This document shows positions 5,063 through 7,369 of a stretch of 7,369 nucleotides of DNA, one piece after another. The position numbers and the translations under genes are program-made. Origin of the DNA: JBHHZM01 sp046758065 (GTDB lineage: Bacteria > Pseudomonadota > Alphaproteobacteria > JAAXGF01); assembly GCA_046758065.1 (NCBI GenBank), contig JBHHZM010000144.1:1-7369 (forward strand). Direction: 5' to 3'. The notes under the pieces are model-generated. The model searched no databases. It was given only the letters and a program-made list of their open reading frames with translations, and had not been told where the DNA came from. Positions within the stretch are counted from its first letter, which is position 1. Every line of letters starts with the position of its first letter.

Positions 5063-6472
5063 GTGGCAGATCAACTTGAGGCGCTAACGATCATTTTCAC
5101 CGAGACCTACTACTGGATCACGGTGGTTTTCATGTTCTTTATCCACGTCGGCTTCTGCATGTACGAGGTGGGCGCGTCGCGCAGGAAGAACATGATGCAT
5201 ACGCTGATGAAGAACACGATGCTGATCCCGCTGGTCACCGTCACGTTCTATTACTTCGGCTGGTGGATCTATTTCGGCTGGGCGAACGGCCCGTTCATCA
5301 CCGGCGGCGTCATTGACGCCCCCTGGGCGACGCCCTGGAGCGAGCTGATGGGCCCCCACATGGGCGGCAAACCCATGAGCCCGGACCTCACCGCCGCCGA
5401 CACCATGGGCTGGGCGCGCATCAACGGCGTGTTCTGGGCGGCGTTCCTGCTGTTCTCGTGGACCGCGGCGTCGATCGTTTCCGGCGCGGTGATCGAACGC
5501 ATCCGCTCCGGCGCGTTCTGGTTGCTCGCCGTTCTCATCGGTTCGTTCACCTGGATCATCGACGCCGCCTGGGGCTGGTCGCCCGACGGCTGGATGGTTC
5601 AGCTTCTCGGTTATCACGACGCCTACGCGTCGGGCGTGATCCACGCCATCGCCGGCGGCTTCGCGCTCGGCATTCTGGTCCATCTCGGCGCGCGTATCGG
5701 CAAGTTCAGAGCCGACGGCACGCCGCGCAACATCGTGCCGCACAATCCCTGGCTGGTGACCATCGGTCTGTTCCTGATCTATACCGGCTTCTGGGGCTTC
5801 TACGTCGCCTGTAACATTCCGATATTCGACATCGGCGGCGCGGCGGGGATGAAGGAGTCGTTCTTCTCGACGACCAACATCTACCTCGCACCGACGACGA
5901 CCTCGGCGATCACGGTGAACTTCCTGATGTCGCTCTCGGGCGGATTGATGACCGGCTACATCATCTCCAAGGGCGACGCGTTCTGGACCTACTCGAGCGG
6001 TCTCGCCGGCATCATCGCGGCTTCGGCGGGGAATGACCTCTACCACCCGATACAGGCCATGATCATCGCCGGAGTCGGGGTCGTCTTCATGTACAAGCTG
6101 CATTTCTGGGTCGAGCGCAAGTTCAAGATCGACGATGCGGTCGGCGCGGTGGCCGTGCACGGCTACGCCGGCTGGTTCGGCGTCTTCATCGCCGGCATCG
6201 TGCTCTGGGGTTATCCCTCGTCGATGAACGCCGACTATCCGGCGATCACGCCTTGGGGCCAGTTCATCGGCGCGATGATCATGTTCTGGGTGCTCGGCTT
6301 CATTCCTGCCTGGATCCTGGCGGGCGTCCTCAAGTCTATGGGACTGCTGCGCATTCCCGAGCGCGTCGAACTCGCCGGGCTCGACCTCAGCGAATACCAC
6401 GGCCGCTATCTCGACAAGGCCGACGTCTTCGCCGCCGAGCAGGAAGAAGGCCGCGCCCGCGGCCTGATCTAG
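5063..6472 (+). CDS. amt: Ammonium transporter (Amt family), divergent
   Basis: This integral membrane channel protein of 469 residues, with about 11 membrane segments, moves ammonium (or methylammonium) inward. There is no signal peptide; TM1 begins near residue 12. Family marks are VGFCMYEVGASRRKN (29-43), TAASIVSGAVIER (134-146), GKFRADGTPRNIVPHN (213-228), KIDDAVGAVAVHG (355-367) and ELAGLDLSE (436-444). The twin pore histidines are His194 and His366, and Asp186 sits 8 residues before the first, as Asp160 does before His168 in E. coli AmtB. The pore Phe residues seem kept (Phe128, Phe246). By-eye alignment puts Cys250 and Tyr247 where AmtB has Ser219 and Asn216, and DAYASG replaces the usual DFAGG. 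These make it a divergent member, and its substrate could differ. The C-terminal tail that PII proteins touch in other Amts is present. No glnK is adjacent. A 90-residue membrane protein follows 24 bases later. Confidence 0.93.
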   Translation: MADQLEALTIIFTETYYWITVVFMFFIHVGFCMYEVGASRRKNMMHTLMKNTMLIPLVTVTFYYFGWWIYFGWANGPFITGGVIDAPWATPWSELMGPHMGGKPMSPDLTAADTMGWARINGVFWAAFLLFSWTAASIVSGAVIERIRSGAFWLLAVLIGSFTWIIDAAWGWSPDGWMVQLLGYHDAYASGVIHAIAGGFALGILVHLGARIGKFRADGTPRNIVPHNPWLVTIGLFLIYTGFWGFYVACNIPIFDIGGAAGMKESFFSTTNIYLAPTTTSAITVNFLMSLSGGLMTGYIISKGDAFWTYSSGLAGIIAASAGNDLYHPIQAMIIAGVGVVFMYKLHFWVERKFKIDDAVGAVAVHGYAGWFGVFIAGIVLWGYPSSMNADYPAITPWGQFIGAMIMFWVLGFIPAWILAGVLKSMGLLRIPERVELAGLDLSEYHGRYLDKADVFAAEQEEGRARGLI

Positions 6473-6496
6473 CGCCAAGCAAGGGAGAAAAGAGAC

Positions 6497-6769
6497 ATGT
6501 CGACCGGAATTGAAACCTGGAACATGAACCTTCTCGACATCGGGCCAATGTATCCCTTGCCGGGTTGGGAAACGCTGTTTGCCCTGATCGGCATCGTGAC
6601 CTGGATCATCTGGCATCTCATCCAGATCCGTTGGGAGAATTCGGTGTACGAAAAGGAAGAACGGCACTACTCCAACAAGGAAATGCTTAGCGAGGCGATG
6701 CAAATCTCGAACGCCGAGACGTTGGTCGAAGCGCTCAAGGCGCATGGATCGCACTACAAGCAACCGTAG
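6497..6769 (+). CDS. Small single-pass membrane protein co-transcribed with amt
   Basis: ATG at 6497 lies 24 bases after the amt stop and 9 bases after AAGGGAG (6481-6487), so it is in the same operon. The 90-residue product has an N-terminal stretch rich in Pro, Gly and Trp (residues 1-24), one membrane helix ETLFALIGIVTWIIWHLIQI (25-44) and a charged, helical cytoplasmic tail (RWENSVYEKEERHYSNKEML, 45-64, then SEAMQISNAETLVEAL). Positive charges after the helix predict the N-terminus outside. There is no signal peptide or lipobox. I recognise no family. Its place directly behind amt, where glnK is often found, suggests a partner or auxiliary subunit of this Amt, but that is inference. It is clearly a gene by RBS, spacing and hydrophobic pattern. 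Confidence 0.85.
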   Translation: MSTGIETWNMNLLDIGPMYPLPGWETLFALIGIVTWIIWHLIQIRWENSVYEKEERHYSNKEMLSEAMQISNAETLVEALKAHGSHYKQP

Positions 6770-6779
6770 TTCCGACACC

Positions 6780-6810
6780 GACGGGGGCGCCGCCTGCCGG
6801 CGTCCCCGTC
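6780..6810 (+). terminator. Strong hairpin after the amt operon
   Basis: GACGGGGGCGCCG (6780-6792) pairs with CGGCGTCCCCGTC (6798-6810) over 13 bp with one G-U pair and a 5-base loop. It starts 11 bases after the stop of the small membrane protein gene. It is not followed by a T-run, so it may be an mRNA 3'-end stabiliser or an incomplete terminator, not a classic intrinsic one. Confidence 0.55.
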
Positions 6811-6837
6811 GCCGGCGCCGCGACGATGTTCACCGAT

Positions 6838-6866
6838 AGGGCCGCGACGAGTCTGGTCGCGGTCTT
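6838..6866 (+). other. Second inverted repeat in the gap before the last gene
   Basis: CCGCGAC (6842-6848) and GTCGCGG (6856-6862) form a perfect 7-bp stem with a 7-base loop. With G-U pairs the stem can extend to 11 bp (6838-6866). It ends 21 bases before the next ATG, so it may be a second terminator-like structure or a leader structure of the next gene. Confidence 0.4.
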
Positions 6867-6887
6867 CCGTCGCACGGGGAAAAGCGG

Positions 6888-7369
6888 ATGACGGCGAACG
6901 GTTTCCATCGCGCCTTCCGCATCTCGCGCTCGAAACTGCAGCACGGCGTTCTGCTCGGCGCCGTGCTCGGCGCCATCGGCCTCGCGAGCTTCGTCTTCGC
7001 CGGCCCGGCGCTGCCCGACGGCCGACTCGTCGGCGCCGTCAATCTCGTTCTTGCCGCCGGCGTACTGGGCTACGTCGTCGTTACCGCCCGCAACCGGAAA
7101 CCGCGCATGACCCTCGACGGCGAGGGCCTGTGGTTCGCCGACTGGGGGCTCGACAAGGTGCCCTGGCCGCAGATCGCCGACACCTCGATCGGCGGCACCC
7201 GCTTCAACAGCTACCTCAGCGTTGAACTGCGCGATGCCGACGCCCTGTTCGCCAGCCTCGACGTGCGCGCCCGGCGCAAGATCAGGTCGAACCGGCTGGT
7301 GCGCCCGCCCCGGCTGCTGGTGCCCAACGGCGCGCTCGACGCCGGCCTCGACGAGATCGCGGCGGCGAT
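6888..7369 (+). CDS. Two-pass membrane protein with probable PH-like cytoplasmic domain, 3' end missing
   Basis: ATG at 6888 follows GGGGA (6876-6880) by 7 bases; no stop occurs before the window edge, so 160 residues are visible. A basic N-terminus (FHRAFRISRSKLQHG) leads into TM1 (about 19-38) and TM2 (about 47-66). A basic stop-transfer RNRKPR (69-73) follows. Then comes a domain starting MTLDGEGLWFADWGLDKVPW (74-93), with the order 'hydrophobic strand, DGEGLWF, VPWPQI' seen in bacterial PH-like membrane proteins such as the STM3941-type family. That assignment rests on pattern only. It has its own ribosome-binding site and is separated from the amt operon by two hairpins, so it is probably a separate transcript. 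Function unknown. Confidence 0.75.
   Translation, partial: MTANGFHRAFRISRSKLQHGVLLGAVLGAIGLASFVFAGPALPDGRLVGAVNLVLAAGVLGYVVVTARNRKPRMTLDGEGLWFADWGLDKVPWPQIADTSIGGTRFNSYLSVELRDADALFASLDVRARRKIRSNRLVRPPRLLVPNGALDAGLDEIAAA

Noticed and set aside
5084..6778. A 564-codon open frame on the minus strand across the amt operon
   Set aside because: It is antisense to a clear Amt gene and the small membrane protein; its product is rich in Arg, His, Asp and Glu with no domain, typical of a GC-rich shadow frame.
1..7369. CRISPR array, tRNA, rRNA or insertion sequence
   Set aside because: No regularly spaced repeats, no tRNA-like cloverleaf, no rRNA-like stretch and no transposase or terminal inverted repeats were seen.

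Overview
This is a GC-rich window (mostly about 65% by eye) from a bacterium, most likely a proteobacterium and probably an alphaproteobacterium. The evidence is the codon use, the family of the minus-strand 196-residue protein, and a palindromic repeat of the 'ATGCTTCGAGAC...CTCGGCATGAG' type that I associate with intergenic regions of alphaproteobacteria. The species cannot be named. Two genes run off the edges of the window.

Layout. At the left (1-907, +) is the end of an operon: the C-terminal third or so of an FMN/Fe-S glutamate-synthase-like protein (GlxD/MgsC type), then a 131-residue soluble protein I do not recognise, 10 bases after it. A 285-base convergent gap (908-1192) with a palindromic repeat and lower GC follows. 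A minus-strand gene (1193-1783) encodes a 196-residue protein of unknown function. It is transcribed away from a 766-residue hybrid sensor histidine kinase (1860-4160, +). The kinase has two membrane segments, an extracytoplasmic helical sensor, PAS, HisKA, HATPase and a C-terminal receiver. Its stop codon overlaps, head to head, the stop of a NarL/FixJ-type response regulator (4151-4807, -). A 255-base region with several hairpins and a possible sigma-54 promoter separates that regulator from a divergent ammonium transporter of the Amt family (5063-6472, +). The transporter is followed 24 bases later by a 90-residue single-pass membrane protein (6497-6769, +). After a strong hairpin comes the start of a two-pass membrane protein with a probable PH-like cytoplasmic domain (6888 to the edge, +).

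How the parts may fit. The glutamate-synthase-like protein and the Amt transporter point to nitrogen assimilation or use of a small amine. GlxD/MgsC-type proteins occur in ammonia/glutamine metabolism and in the N-methylglutamate route of methylamine use, and Amt proteins can carry methylammonium. The kinase and regulator lie between them and may control one or both sides, but nothing in the sequence proves this. The most notable points are an Amt with unusual substitutions at otherwise conserved pore positions, its pairing with a small single-pass membrane protein where a PII (glnK) gene is often found, and the unrecognised 131-residue partner of the glutamate-synthase-like protein.
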